Positions 39,780 through 46,807 of a stretch of 50,224 nucleotides of DNA are shown piece by piece; the first letter of the stretch is position 1; the number at the start of each line of letters is the position of its first letter. Source of the DNA: a virus. The stretch spans positions 1 to 50,224 of the IMG/VR virus record IMGVR_UViG_3300027759_004442, one strand, 5' to 3'. The translations under genes and the position numbers were made by a program. The notes under the pieces are model-generated. The model had not been told where the DNA came from. It saw nothing but the letters and a program-made list of their open reading frames with translations, and made no database searches.

Positions 39780-40505
39780 TTATTTAATTACTTTCTGTGG
39801 TACCTCGCTGTTGGTTGTATGACCCAGTACACCACATAGCATACGGTACTGGTCGTCTTCATACGCCGTGCCCTGCGCCCCAATGAAATCCTCTGCGGCC
39901 TCGTACACCGTAAGTAACGCATCCCGCTCGGCACGAAGGTCGGCCACGCTGACATGTGTATCATCATCTTCAAAATAGATGCCTTGCTCTCCTCGCAGTG
40001 CAGACTCTAAGGTCAGAGCTTTCTGATGCCAATCCTCGTATTTCATCTTCCATTCATCGCGTTCGGTGCGGATTTTGTCCACTTCGGTCAGAATTGCACC
40101 GATTGTCTGTGAGCGTTTCGTGAGAAAGGTCTGTAGCTCAGACTCAGCAGTCTGCGCTCGCATCTTTGCTTGGTCCCGCTGCCCCTCTGCAATAATCAAT
40201 TCATCATGCAACATCGCACGGGCAGCATGAGACTTATCCAATTCGTCCCACGCACTCTGTGCCATCTTCAACTTAATCTTGGCATCTGCTAATTCAGGCT
40301 TTAAGACTTCATTAATGTAATCATCCATCTGACCTAACTTACACTTCGTGTCCGCAAGTTCTTCCTTCATCTTATGATATTCTTGCCACGCACTTGATGC
40401 GTCAATCCTTACTGCTGCCAAATCGCTCTTAACCTTATGATATTCTTCCCACATACGGTCAATGTAATACTTGCTCGTTGGGTCAACATATCCTTGTGGG
40501 TTCAT
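39780..40505 (-). CDS. Long coiled-coil protein
   Basis: 241 residues, almost entirely helical with Ala/Glu/Lys heptads. Blocks shared with its neighbours: WDELDKSHAARAMLHDELII (also in the gene at 40516), ERDEWKMKYE and the FEDDDTHVSVADLRAERD segment (both also at 39179). No enzymatic or binding motif. It may be a structural or scaffolding-type rod, or a module that binds different partners through its unique ends. Its transcript probably continues from the block upstream, since no promoter separates it from 40516. Confidence 0.6.
   Translation of the reverse strand: MNPQGYVDPTSKYYIDRMWEEYHKVKSDLAAVRIDASSAWQEYHKMKEELADTKCKLGQMDDYINEVLKPELADAKIKLKMAQSAWDELDKSHAARAMLHDELIIAEGQRDQAKMRAQTAESELQTFLTKRSQTIGAILTEVDKIRTERDEWKMKYEDWHQKALTLESALRGEQGIYFEDDDTHVSVADLRAERDALLTVYEAAEDFIGAQGTAYEDDQYRMLCGVLGHTTNSEVPQKVIK
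39928..39978. repeat. 51-bp direct repeat, copy 2
   Basis: Identical to 39384-39434; lies in the coiled-coil gene at 39780. Confidence 0.85.
40189..40254. repeat. 66-bp direct repeat, copy 1
   Basis: Identical over 66 bases to 41018-41083, 829 bases away. Encodes the AWDELDKSHAARAMLHDELI block shared by two coiled-coil genes. Confidence 0.88.
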
Positions 40506-40515
40506 GGACTAACTT

Positions 40516-41154
40516 TCATTTTCGTGACGGTAAGTGTATAATTGTATTGTTGTACATTGTTTGACATGTATCACTCCACGATTCTCCGCTCTTAATAACT
40601 GATGCGAAGAACGCTACTGTTTTGCACAATTCTGCGCGTTCTTCTACCAGTTCACGCAGTTGTCGTTCACCTGCTGCATCTAACCTTGTACCCCGTGCAG
40701 CGGCAATTGTTTGTTCGGCGACATCTTTCCAATCACCAACTTGTAATTGTAGTTCATTGATTTGATGTTTTAGTTCTAGGTTTTCTTTTTCTAATGCCTC
40801 AAGCGCATATGATACTTCACCAAGAGCTTTGGTATGTTTGCGAATTGGAGAGGTTTCGGATTCAGGATGTGCAAACTTCTGCCCCGCTCCGTCTCCAGCA
40901 CCAATCATCGTTTCGTAGATGCGTGTTGTACAAACTGCACAATCTAATCCCGTATCTACTCCCCGCTCCGCTTTTGCCTTCTCTGCTCGCATCCTTGCTT
41001 GGTCACGTTGCCCTTCCGCAATAATCAATTCATCATGCAACATCGCACGGGCAGCATGAGACTTATCCAATTCGTCCCACGCAATGCTTGCAGACTTCTT
41101 AAGGTCTTCTAATTGCAAGTTCATATTAGCCTCGTATAGTGCTCTTTTATTCAT
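40516..41154 (-). CDS. Coiled-coil protein, second copy of the WDELDKSHAARAM module
   Basis: 212 residues. The first 70 residues contain the repeated WDELDKSHAARAMLHDELII block; the middle has a CAVCTTRIY pair that could bind zinc; the rest is coiled coil (LEKENLELKHQINELQLQ) and a basic TPR-free helix. The start ATG overlaps the upstream stop as ATGA. Its C-terminal part (AAGERQLRELVEERAELC) is unlike that of its paralogue. Function unknown. Confidence 0.6.
   Translation of the reverse strand: MNKRALYEANMNLQLEDLKKSASIAWDELDKSHAARAMLHDELIIAEGQRDQARMRAEKAKAERGVDTGLDCAVCTTRIYETMIGAGDGAGQKFAHPESETSPIRKHTKALGEVSYALEALEKENLELKHQINELQLQVGDWKDVAEQTIAAARGTRLDAAGERQLRELVEERAELCKTVAFFASVIKSGESWSDTCQTMYNNTIIHLPSRK
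41018..41083. repeat. 66-bp direct repeat, copy 2
   Basis: Identical to 40189-40254; lies near the 5' end of the coiled-coil gene at 40516. Confidence 0.88.
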
Positions 41155-41360
41155 AGATATATCTCCTTATGGTCTTCAATTGCCTTTTGCAATAATGTAA
41201 TCATATGTTCTGCTTCGTCAACTGTCAAGGGGATACGAACTTGTTCAATCCTATTACCTACCGCACCTTGTATTTGCACTAACACATATAAGTTATTATA
41301 ACTCACGCCATAATGTTCATTTTTTGTGTGGTATAATGATGTCTCATAGTTTAATCTCAT
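41151..41360 (-). CDS. Hypothetical protein, 69 residues
   Basis: Beta-rich first half (VSYNNLYVLVQIQGAVGNRIEQVRIPLT) and a C-terminal helix (DEAEHMITLLQKAIEDHKEIY). Similar compact proteins occur near replication and nucleotide genes of phages, but no family is named. It overlaps the SPOUT methyltransferase gene by 17 bases and the coiled-coil gene as ATGA. Confidence 0.55.
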   Translation of the reverse strand: MRLNYETSLYHTKNEHYGVSYNNLYVLVQIQGAVGNRIEQVRIPLTVDEAEHMITLLQKAIEDHKEIYL

Positions 41361-41976
41361 TTATATAATCCCAGCACACGATTGCCATTGCTGCACTCAC
41401 GTTGAAACTTCTGAGTACTCCGCGCTGGGGAATACTAATTCTTTCAAACTCATATTCTGGATATCCGTCATTTGCTACTTGGTCTGTAATAAGTTTTGGA
41501 ATACCATGACTCTCACTACCAAATATAAAAAGAGGTGATGGGCGTCCTTCATATGCCATCTTATAATCGTTTCCACCGAGCATATACCCACCGTGTTCAC
41601 ACAGAATAACAGAATGTGTTTTATTCAATTCCCGAAGTTCGGCGAGAATATGTTCGTCGGCGGTCATCGGGTCATCATAACTATATTGAACGATATTAAT
41701 ATAGTTTTCTGCGCCCACCGTGGACCGAGCATCAAACTTTTTGCGTCCGAAGATATAAAAGTTTTCTGCGCCCAACAGACACGCCGAACGAATCATCATT
41801 CCCACGTTCAAGCAACCAGTTATATTAATACATCCCACCGAGAAAGGAAGTCTATCAACTTGACAGATTGCCCGATTCTGTTCTAGTGTATGGTCTTTAT
41901 ATAAATCACCAACATTATAATGCTTGCTATTGGTATCCGCAATGATTTTTTTGTAATTCACCATTGGATTTTCCAT
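41344..41976 (-). CDS. SpoU/TrmH-type (SPOUT) RNA 2'-O-methyltransferase
   Basis: 210 residues with the three SpoU motifs: NITGCLNVGMMIRSACLLGAE (motif 1, with Asn and Arg), FIFGSESHGIP (motif 2, the SAM knot) and ISIPQRGVLRSFNVSAAMAIV (motif 3). Such enzymes methylate ribose 2'-O in tRNA (TrmH, TrmL) or rRNA. GGAG lies 7 bases before the ATG. A phage copy could modify phage or host tRNA or mask an RNA from host cleavage. No tRNA gene is present in the window. Residue order and spacing are normal for the family, so activity is likely. Confidence 0.88.
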   Translation of the reverse strand: MENPMVNYKKIIADTNSKHYNVGDLYKDHTLEQNRAICQVDRLPFSVGCINITGCLNVGMMIRSACLLGAENFYIFGRKKFDARSTVGAENYINIVQYSYDDPMTADEHILAELRELNKTHSVILCEHGGYMLGGNDYKMAYEGRPSPLFIFGSESHGIPKLITDQVANDGYPEYEFERISIPQRGVLRSFNVSAAMAIVCWDYINEIKL

Positions 41977-41978
41977 AT

Positions 41979-42101
41979 TTACTCCGTTACTACATTTAGG
42001 ACGGGAAGAAATACAACATCTTCAGTTGTTGTATAATACAATGAGGCACTAGTAATTGTTGTTAGTTCCTGTTGGTGAAACTGATACCAAGGTTGTTTCA
42101 T
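41979..42101 (-). CDS. Small hypothetical protein, 40 residues
   Basis: The ATG at 42101 overlaps the upstream stop (TAATG) and the TAA is 2 bases before the SPOUT methyltransferase start. Aromatic N-terminus (KQPWYQFHQQE), then a Thr/Ser-rich stretch. GGAG (AAGGAG) precedes the start. Function unknown. Confidence 0.55.
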   Translation of the reverse strand: MKQPWYQFHQQELTTITSASLYYTTTEDVVFLPVLNVVTE

Positions 42102-42280
42102 TACTTCTCCTTACTAGGTTCTCTCACTTCAATCACATCATTTGCAGACACCTTTCCATATCGTGGCGTGATGTAGTATTCACCATATGTATTAGTGTCA
42201 ATTACGAGTTTGATACATACATCAACCACAACTTCACCATTGTTAGCACGGTTAAAAAACATAATCCACGGAGTATTCAT
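42101..42280 (-). CDS. Small hypothetical beta-rich protein, 59 residues
   Basis: Starts MNTPWIMFFN, followed by two or three strands (GEVVVDVCIKLVIDTN, GEYYITPRYGKV) and a charged tail (VREPSKEK). Overlaps the next gene by one base. The preceding bases are AT-rich without a clear ribosome binding site. Function unknown. Confidence 0.55.
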   Translation of the reverse strand: MNTPWIMFFNRANNGEVVVDVCIKLVIDTNTYGEYYITPRYGKVSANDVIEVREPSKEK

Positions 42281-42289
42281 AATTATTTT

Positions 42290-42739
42290 TTAGTATGTTT
42301 TAGAAAAGGTTCCAGTATCCAACAAGTCATCCACGCACTCCAAACAAAAGTTACTACCATTCCACCAATGCCAACAAAACATAATAGTATGCTTGGTATC
42401 TCTATTATAATGATACCCTATAGTGGCGGTATTCGGTTTCTCACACAACGTGCAGTGTCTAATCGGTAAATCTAATTGGTGAATATATTCTTTAATGCAA
42501 TTCCTGCACCATGATTTGGACGACCTGATAACAAAATTATCATACACATCTTTATATCCCAACGGATGTGTACCCGTTCTCCGTTTTACATATGCACCAT
42601 AGTCGTCAGGAATTTTACATTTGCAAGAATGACAACGAGGGGGAACAAAGAATACATACAGTTTCCTTTTCCACGCACGAAGTTGATATCGTGTAGGAAT
42701 CCACTTCGGAATTTTAATGGTGATGTCTCTGGTGTTCAT
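42290..42739 (-). CDS. Cysteine-rich multi-zinc-ribbon protein
   Basis: 149 residues with at least three CxxC-type pairs: RCHSCKCK, WCRNC, HCTLC and, after an aromatic/His stretch (IMFCWHWWNGSNFCLEC), a fourth. Likely binds two or three zinc ions and resembles treble-clef nucleic-acid-binding or HNH-like proteins, but no catalytic His-Asn pair is evident. It is the first gene after the promoter at 42769. Function unknown. Confidence 0.6.
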   Translation of the reverse strand: MNTRDITIKIPKWIPTRYQLRAWKRKLYVFFVPPRCHSCKCKIPDDYGAYVKRRTGTHPLGYKDVYDNFVIRSSKSWCRNCIKEYIHQLDLPIRHCTLCEKPNTATIGYHYNRDTKHTIMFCWHWWNGSNFCLECVDDLLDTGTFSKTY

Positions 42740-42768
42740 TCAAAAATCCCCCATGATGAGTATACTTA

Positions 42769-42797
42769 AATATACACTATCACAGGGGATTTGTCAA
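42769..42797 (-). promoter_or_regulatory. sigma70-type promoter
   Basis: TTGACA (42797-42792), 17 bases, TATATT (42774-42769), TAAGTATACTC on the minus strand, about 30 bases before the ATG at 42739. The downstream 11 bases are the same as at 46808. Confidence 0.85.
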
Positions 42798-42808
42798 GGG
42801 GGGCTGTA

Positions 42809-43135
42809 TTATATACTATTTAATTTAAAACAATCAAATCCCATAAACCCATATGCTATTCTAAAGTATGGATAAGTAAGTTTATCAACAAAGGGTATGC
42901 AATATAAATTCTTTTTATATCCCCTAATAATAACTTCAAAGGTATCTTTTGGCGTTGCACGAGCAATAACAGGTGTTGAATCAATATTTACACCAAACAA
43001 TCTATAATTTTTATCGTGTACTATTTTATTTTCCTTTTGCACAACAATCATTAAACTATCGTAATGTACTCTGTTATACGAATATACAATCCTCACGGGT
43101 TGTACTTGTAATAATACTGCCAATAGCAAATTCAT
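42809..43135 (-). CDS. Small exported-type hypothetical protein
   Basis: 108 residues from the ATG at 43135, which overlaps the upstream stop as TGATG. The N-terminus MNLLLAVLLQVQPVRIVYS is hydrophobic and could be a signal peptide or anchor. The rest is beta-rich with several Tyr/Phe (YRLFGVNIDSTPVIA). Follows two other secreted proteins, so it probably acts outside the cytoplasm, perhaps on the host envelope. Confidence 0.55.
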   Translation of the reverse strand: MNLLLAVLLQVQPVRIVYSYNRVHYDSLMIVVQKENKIVHDKNYRLFGVNIDSTPVIARATPKDTFEVIIRGYKKNLYCIPFVDKLTYPYFRIAYGFMGFDCFKLNSI

Positions 43136-43764
43136 CACGGGGTACATATCTCAGGTGTAATTGTACCCACTGAACCGGTCGGCATAACCCACTTCACACA
43201 CAGTTTATCTGCTGCGCGTTGCTTTGCACCACCTGAAGTTCTGGTTGCAACAGGAATGGTATTATAATATTGAACACAGTTTGGAATACTTGTTTCTCTA
43301 TTTCTTAATGCAATAGTGCCGTCATTAAATTTCATAAATGCACAGAATTGTATCGTGCCACCAGCCTGTACCGCAACCGTATCTTTTGGATATAACTCCA
43401 ATCCGGTCGGTTGATAATATACATCGGCGTTAAAAAAGTAATTTACATTTGCCGGTGAACTTGCCAATCCTCTACGCACGGATACCAAAAAAAACCGATA
43501 GGTAGTCGTATCATTCGGAATATTAAATGATACGGTATCAATCGGTTTTGTTTTGCGGTACAATACTGGCACGGTGTCTCTGGATAGAAACACCGCAACC
43601 ATTGTGCTATCCACTACTTGTGTTTGTTTCCAACTCAACTTGAAGTTAATCGTCTTGGTTGTTGTTGACAAACTAGCGATAGCCAATGGTTGTAGTGGTG
43701 CTTTCGTTTGTGCATGCAACGTTGTTGCACCCACCAATAACAACATACTAAATAACCTTTTCAT
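43135..43764 (-). CDS. Secreted protein with an Fn3-like beta domain
   Basis: 209 residues with a clear signal peptide (MKRLFSMLLLVGATTLHAQT, cleavage after HAQ). The mature part starts with an Ig/Fn3-like beta domain (FKLSWKQTQVV, then TYRFFLVSVRRGLASSPANV), and the C-terminal part has three or four cysteines. The W...VRR.L.SSP pattern is shared with the lipoprotein at 43782, so the two are paralogues. Secreted accessory proteins like this are rare in T4-like phages; a role in superinfection exclusion or surface masking is possible. Confidence 0.62.
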   Translation of the reverse strand: MKRLFSMLLLVGATTLHAQTKAPLQPLAIASLSTTTKTINFKLSWKQTQVVDSTMVAVFLSRDTVPVLYRKTKPIDTVSFNIPNDTTTYRFFLVSVRRGLASSPANVNYFFNADVYYQPTGLELYPKDTVAVQAGGTIQFCAFMKFNDGTIALRNRETSIPNCVQYYNTIPVATRTSGGAKQRAADKLCVKWVMPTGSVGTITPEICTP

Positions 43765-43781
43765 ACAACACTCCGTAAGTA

Positions 43782-44432
43782 TTACTTAACAATTAATGTA
43801 ATGTAACTATTTGTTCCAACTTTATATGAGGTTGTTCCGTTTTCTTCACGAAGGAATAAGGAACGATATGCTGCCGAATTATCAATATCAGATATACTCT
43901 TGATTGATAATACATTTGCTATTCCCCCAACAATCGGTGCTGCTGGAACTACGATGGTATCCAACTTGATTGAATCGGGTGGTGGAGGTGGACGGTCGCC
44001 GCGGCGAAGAAATAATGTGGCAACTGCGGGTGTAGATGAGAGTAATGTTCTACGTACTGACCATACCCGCGATGTTAATGTTACGGTATCGTTCACTAAA
44101 TTCAGTTTAATACTTACCGTATCTGCCAATCCGTTTGCCCGTTTTGATGTGGGCAATGGACCAGTTACCGCGTCAACTACTACTTTAGATGATATCATCG
44201 AATGTAGATAGTATTCTGGTAAACCAAATCCATCGTTCGGGGTTTTCCATGATACCCGAATTTTTAACGTGGTGTCGGCAACTCCGTTTAACTGTGCTAT
44301 TACAGCAAATGCAACCGTTTCATTTTCTGGTGATGGGGCGGGTGAAAACCCAGGCCCCACATCTACTGGTTGTGCCTCAGAGCACCCCATCAATATAAGC
44401 GATGCCATAACCACATACTTCCAATGTTTCAT
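43782..44432 (-). CDS. Lipoprotein with an Fn3-like domain
   Basis: 216 residues. Signal peptide MKHWKYVVMASLILMGCSEA contains a lipobox (LMGC), so Cys17 would be lipidated and the protein anchored in a membrane. The mature N-terminus is Pro-rich; then an Fn3-like beta domain follows (IRVSWKTPNDG, then VWSVRRTLLSSTPAV), and a Pro-rich linker (RPPPPPDSI). CTATTTATA, the candidate late motif, lies 38 bases before the ATG. Phage-encoded outer-membrane lipoproteins often block superinfection. Confidence 0.7.
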   Translation of the reverse strand: MKHWKYVVMASLILMGCSEAQPVDVGPGFSPAPSPENETVAFAVIAQLNGVADTTLKIRVSWKTPNDGFGLPEYYLHSMISSKVVVDAVTGPLPTSKRANGLADTVSIKLNLVNDTVTLTSRVWSVRRTLLSSTPAVATLFLRRGDRPPPPPDSIKLDTIVVPAAPIVGGIANVLSIKSISDIDNSAAYRSLFLREENGTTSYKVGTNSYITLIVK

Positions 44433-44470
44433 TACTATTCTCAGTTTGCATGAACATAACCATATTTACC

Positions 44471-44479
44471 TATAAATAG
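44471..44479 (-). promoter_or_regulatory. Candidate late promoter motif CTATTTATA
   Basis: CTATTTATA on the minus strand, 38 bases before the lipoprotein ATG, in the 54-base gap after the nuclease gene. Confidence 0.5.
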
Positions 44480-44486
44480 TAACTTA

Positions 44487-45443
44487 TCACTTTGTAATAC
44501 CAACAGAACACAATTCTTTTTTGTCTTTAAACTTACACCAGCGACATGCATCCTTACTGGGTGATGCGGTCTGTTCCGTAATGTACTGACCATTTTCATC
44601 AAAACATGTATTAATGAATTGCTGAAAACTGTTCCAACTCTTATTTACGGAAGGTGCTCCATTTGATGGTTCAAACTTACTAATCCGAGGAATATGATAC
44701 TGACTATTTTCCATGATAGTGCGTTTCAGAATAATAAACTCTACACTGATATTCTTTTCATCAATACCCAACTGCTGCGAAAAGAAACGCTTATACAACA
44801 ACAACTGACCAACTTTCAATGGGTCACTCTTCTGTGATTGCGTCCATCCAGACCGAGAGGTCTTCAAGTCATAGAGAACATATTTCTTGGTGGCTTCATT
44901 ATAGGTTACAATGTCGATGTATCCAATATACTGAACGCCTGGTCTGACTTCCATGTCCAAGGCATATTCAATACTATGCAACTTAGTATTAATCGTGGGG
45001 AAAATCTTCTTATAATTTTCCTGTAGATAGGTTAGAATCAAACACCCATGTTCATAGAACTCCATCAAAGTTTTCTTATCGGCAAGAAATACCTTCTCAC
45101 CATTTTCGGCAACCGTAGTATTTTCCTTAAAGAGATTGAGCAACTTCTCCTTGAATCCATCATGAAGATACATGGTCTTCGCCATCGTTTCACTTTGGTT
45201 GTACAACACATCCAACCACTCTTGAATCACCAAATGCATGCTTGTGCCGAAAACCGTATGAATAGAAGAATCATCAAGTTTATGTCCGTCAATATAGCGC
45301 AACTTCCAAGAATGGGGACAATTTGCCCACATAGTATACTGTGAATAAGAAATTCGTTTACTCTTTATATTTGAAGATATATCCCTTTGTTTGTTTGTGT
45401 TGTCCTCTGAGGACGCGCCTGATACTACTGTAACATAATCCAT
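44487..45443 (-). CDS. Cas4/RecB-like PD-(D/E)XK exonuclease
   Basis: 318 residues. ISYSQYTMWANCPHSWKLRYI is the usual N-terminus with the first Cys of the iron-sulfur cluster, FGTSMHLVIQEWL the HxxxQ/E segment, GYIDIVTYNEATKKYVLYDLKTSRSGW the GxxD...(D/E)xK nuclease core, and CRWCKFKDKKELC the C-terminal cluster cysteines. It should be a 5' or single-strand exonuclease with [4Fe-4S]. The family normally starts at about the ISYSQ residue, but here the only ATG in frame before it (45443) is inside the GIY-YIG gene, adding some 29 unrelated residues. The original start seems to have been displaced by the insertion. Confidence 0.82.
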   Translation of the reverse strand: MDYVTVVSGASSEDNTNKQRDISSNIKSKRISYSQYTMWANCPHSWKLRYIDGHKLDDSSIHTVFGTSMHLVIQEWLDVLYNQSETMAKTMYLHDGFKEKLLNLFKENTTVAENGEKVFLADKKTLMEFYEHGCLILTYLQENYKKIFPTINTKLHSIEYALDMEVRPGVQYIGYIDIVTYNEATKKYVLYDLKTSRSGWTQSQKSDPLKVGQLLLYKRFFSQQLGIDEKNISVEFIILKRTIMENSQYHIPRISKFEPSNGAPSVNKSWNSFQQFINTCFDENGQYITEQTASPSKDACRWCKFKDKKELCSVGITK

Positions 45444-46011
45444 TTTCTTTGGCTGCCTGTGTTATGGTTGTATACTCTTTAATAAAATTATCATCTAAAT
45501 CATACTGTAATATACTCTTTCCGCCCTTGTTTGTCAAGGATATTCTCATCTTTTCTACCACTTCTATTGGTCTTGGTTTTCCAATAAATGCGTTTCTTAT
45601 TTTTTCACGAACTTCTTGAGAAACAATCCTTCCTTTATTTGCTTCACTTATTTTCCTTTTATGAAATTCACTTAATGGTTTACCAATATGCGTATCGGAA
45701 ATTTTTTTACGAGATTCTGTAGAATGTCCAACAACCCCGTCGCCACCATTGGTTTGATTAACTAATACGCCAGTCTTTAAGTCTCGTCTACCATATAAGG
45801 AAATAAGTTCTACTTCTTTTTCAAGTGCGGCTTCGGATGAAAGGTTTTCGTATAATATTTTTACTTCATATCCATACTTTTTAACCACAGATTTCCAAAA
45901 ATCACTTCTGTCATACAAATGATATGCCCGTCTACCTCTACCTTTCCCTATATAAAAAGGAATATCACTGCCGAGTGTGAAGTGCGCATAAACATAAAAT
46001 CCATTCTCCAT
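45358..46011 (-). CDS. GIY-YIG homing endonuclease (third) with NUMOD repeats
   Basis: 217 residues from the ATG at 46011 (MENGFYVYAHFTLGSDIPFYIG); a further upstream ATG reads through the RNA element. The nuclease domain has YVYAH...FYIGKGRGRRA, KEVELISLYGRRD and NGGDG. The middle has NUMOD3-like repeats (GKPLSEFHKRKISEANKGR, EVREKIRNAFIGKP), and the end a NUMOD1-like HTH (ITQAAKENGLCYSSIRRVL). The first 130 residues are close to the second GIY-YIG gene. Its last 86 bases overlap the nuclease gene in another frame. It is inserted between a small gene (46183) and the exonuclease. Confidence 0.9.
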   Translation of the reverse strand: MENGFYVYAHFTLGSDIPFYIGKGRGRRAYHLYDRSDFWKSVVKKYGYEVKILYENLSSEAALEKEVELISLYGRRDLKTGVLVNQTNGGDGVVGHSTESRKKISDTHIGKPLSEFHKRKISEANKGRIVSQEVREKIRNAFIGKPRPIEVVEKMRISLTNKGGKSILQYDLDDNFIKEYTTITQAAKENGLCYSSIRRVLRGQHKQTKGYIFKYKE

Positions 46012-46033
46012 AATACTTCTCCTAAAACACAAA

Positions 46034-46130
46034 ACCCCCATTTTCAGACACAACGGTGTTAGAGGCACCGTAGGCTTACTCACAGGGGTAAATTTTTTGT
46101 ATGTGAAGACTGCCTCTAACAATCCTCACA
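46034..46130 (-). ncRNA. Structured kissing-loop RNA upstream of the third GIY-YIG gene
   Basis: Same topology as 34947-35044, with different bases. Transcript order: hairpin 1, an 8-bp stem with one G-U (46130-46123 with 46109-46102), loop with GTTAGAGGCA (46120-46111). Outer stem ACCCC (46089-46085) with GGGGT (46038-46034). Inside it is hairpin 2, a 6-bp stem ACGGTG/CACCGT (46071-46066 and 46058-46053), whose loop CCTCTAA (46065-46059) is complementary to TTAGAGG of loop 1; the full complement is 10 bases. The gene starts 23 bases later with AGGAG. Because both the base pairs and the order are kept while the sequence differs, it is a conserved structured element. Confidence 0.6.
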
Positions 46131-46132
46131 TG

Positions 46133-46141
46133 TATAAATAT
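46133..46141 (-). promoter_or_regulatory. Late-promoter-like motif ATATTTATA
   Basis: ATATTTATA on the minus strand just 5' of hairpin 1. A transcript starting here would begin at the structured element and run into the GIY-YIG gene. Confidence 0.4.
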
Positions 46142-46182
46142 CATTATGTTTTAGAAAAATTTAGTTTACTTGATTTTATTAC

Positions 46183-46419
46183 TCATTCAATACTATCCAG
46201 AATTTTAGTAAAGGTTTTTTGCATACGGGTATCATACGCATCGACAGTTGATTTATTATCCGTCTTATCCAAGATAACACGAACAACTGCCATGACCGTA
46301 TCCATGTCATTGACACGAAACTCTATTGGTCCATGATTCTCTTGCTCAATCAATATACTCATCTTGCCCGTGAATTTCAACTCCAATTCCGGCGTGGCTT
46401 CTTTCTTTTTCCGTGGCAT
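46183..46419 (-). CDS. Small hypothetical protein, 78 residues
   Basis: Starts MPRKKKEATPELELKFTGK at 46419; basic N-terminus, then a beta/alpha segment (MSILIEQENHGPIEFRVNDMDTVMAVVRVIL). Similar short proteins occur near replication genes of marine phages. It ends 172 bases before the GIY-YIG gene, and the intervening stretch is the RNA element. It starts one base after the stop of the zinc-ribbon gene. Confidence 0.55.
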   Translation of the reverse strand: MPRKKKEATPELELKFTGKMSILIEQENHGPIEFRVNDMDTVMAVVRVILDKTDNKSTVDAYDTRMQKTFTKILDSIE

Positions 46420-46420
46420 A

Positions 46421-46780
46421 TTAAAAGGGGTTAATTGCGGGACGATTATTTGCGTGCGTATCACACAGTGTCTTATACCAACTACCGCCACGAAGGGCAC
46501 CTACCTCTCCGCAGGTTTCGCAAATCTTATAACTTTCGGTTTCCAATCCAAGAATAAACTTATCAAAGTCTTCGTGCATCGGCGATGAATAAATACGAAG
46601 ACCGCCGTACTTTTCCTTTACTTGGTCAATCACAATAATAATATCGGTAATGGATGCTAATTTATCAAATACTTTATTGACCAATCCATGCCATCCAATA
46701 TCAACAGACGCCAGCGCTTGTTCTCTGGTGTATCCTAGTGAGTAAAAACTAGCGGGCGAAAACTTTGGGATATCTTTCAT
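46421..46780 (-). CDS. Zinc-ribbon protein with a KEKYGGLRIY helix
   Basis: 119 residues. The N-terminus has ASFYSLGYTREQAL, the middle VIDQVKEKYGGLRIYSSP, and the C-terminus CETCGEV...C..H, a Cys/His zinc site. The KEKYGGLR-x-Y block is common in small phage proteins. The promoter at 46808 starts this transcript. Function unknown; a nucleic-acid-binding protein is likely. Confidence 0.6.
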   Translation of the reverse strand: MKDIPKFSPASFYSLGYTREQALASVDIGWHGLVNKVFDKLASITDIIIVIDQVKEKYGGLRIYSSPMHEDFDKFILGLETESYKICETCGEVGALRGGSWYKTLCDTHANNRPAINPF

Positions 46781-46807
46781 AATTCCTTCCTTATTAGAGT
46801 ATACTTA

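Noticed and set aside
34947-46130. Pistol or HDV-like ribozymes upstream of the GIY-YIG genes
   Set aside because: Pistol has a hairpin loop pairing with a junction strand, not with the loop of a second hairpin, and its invariant bases are not found; the HDV double pseudoknot order also does not fit. I leave the elements as an unnamed structure.
34947-46130. Group I intron around the second and third GIY-YIG genes
   Set aside because: No P7/P3 core could be found by eye, and the flanking genes are not joined exons of one protein. The endonucleases look free-standing.
5680-46141. T4 late promoters (TATAAATA) on the plus strand
   Set aside because: Read that way they would transcribe antisense to nearly every gene. 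In the one case with a plus-strand gene (46856) the orientation is the opposite, so CTATTTATA on the coding strand is the consistent reading.
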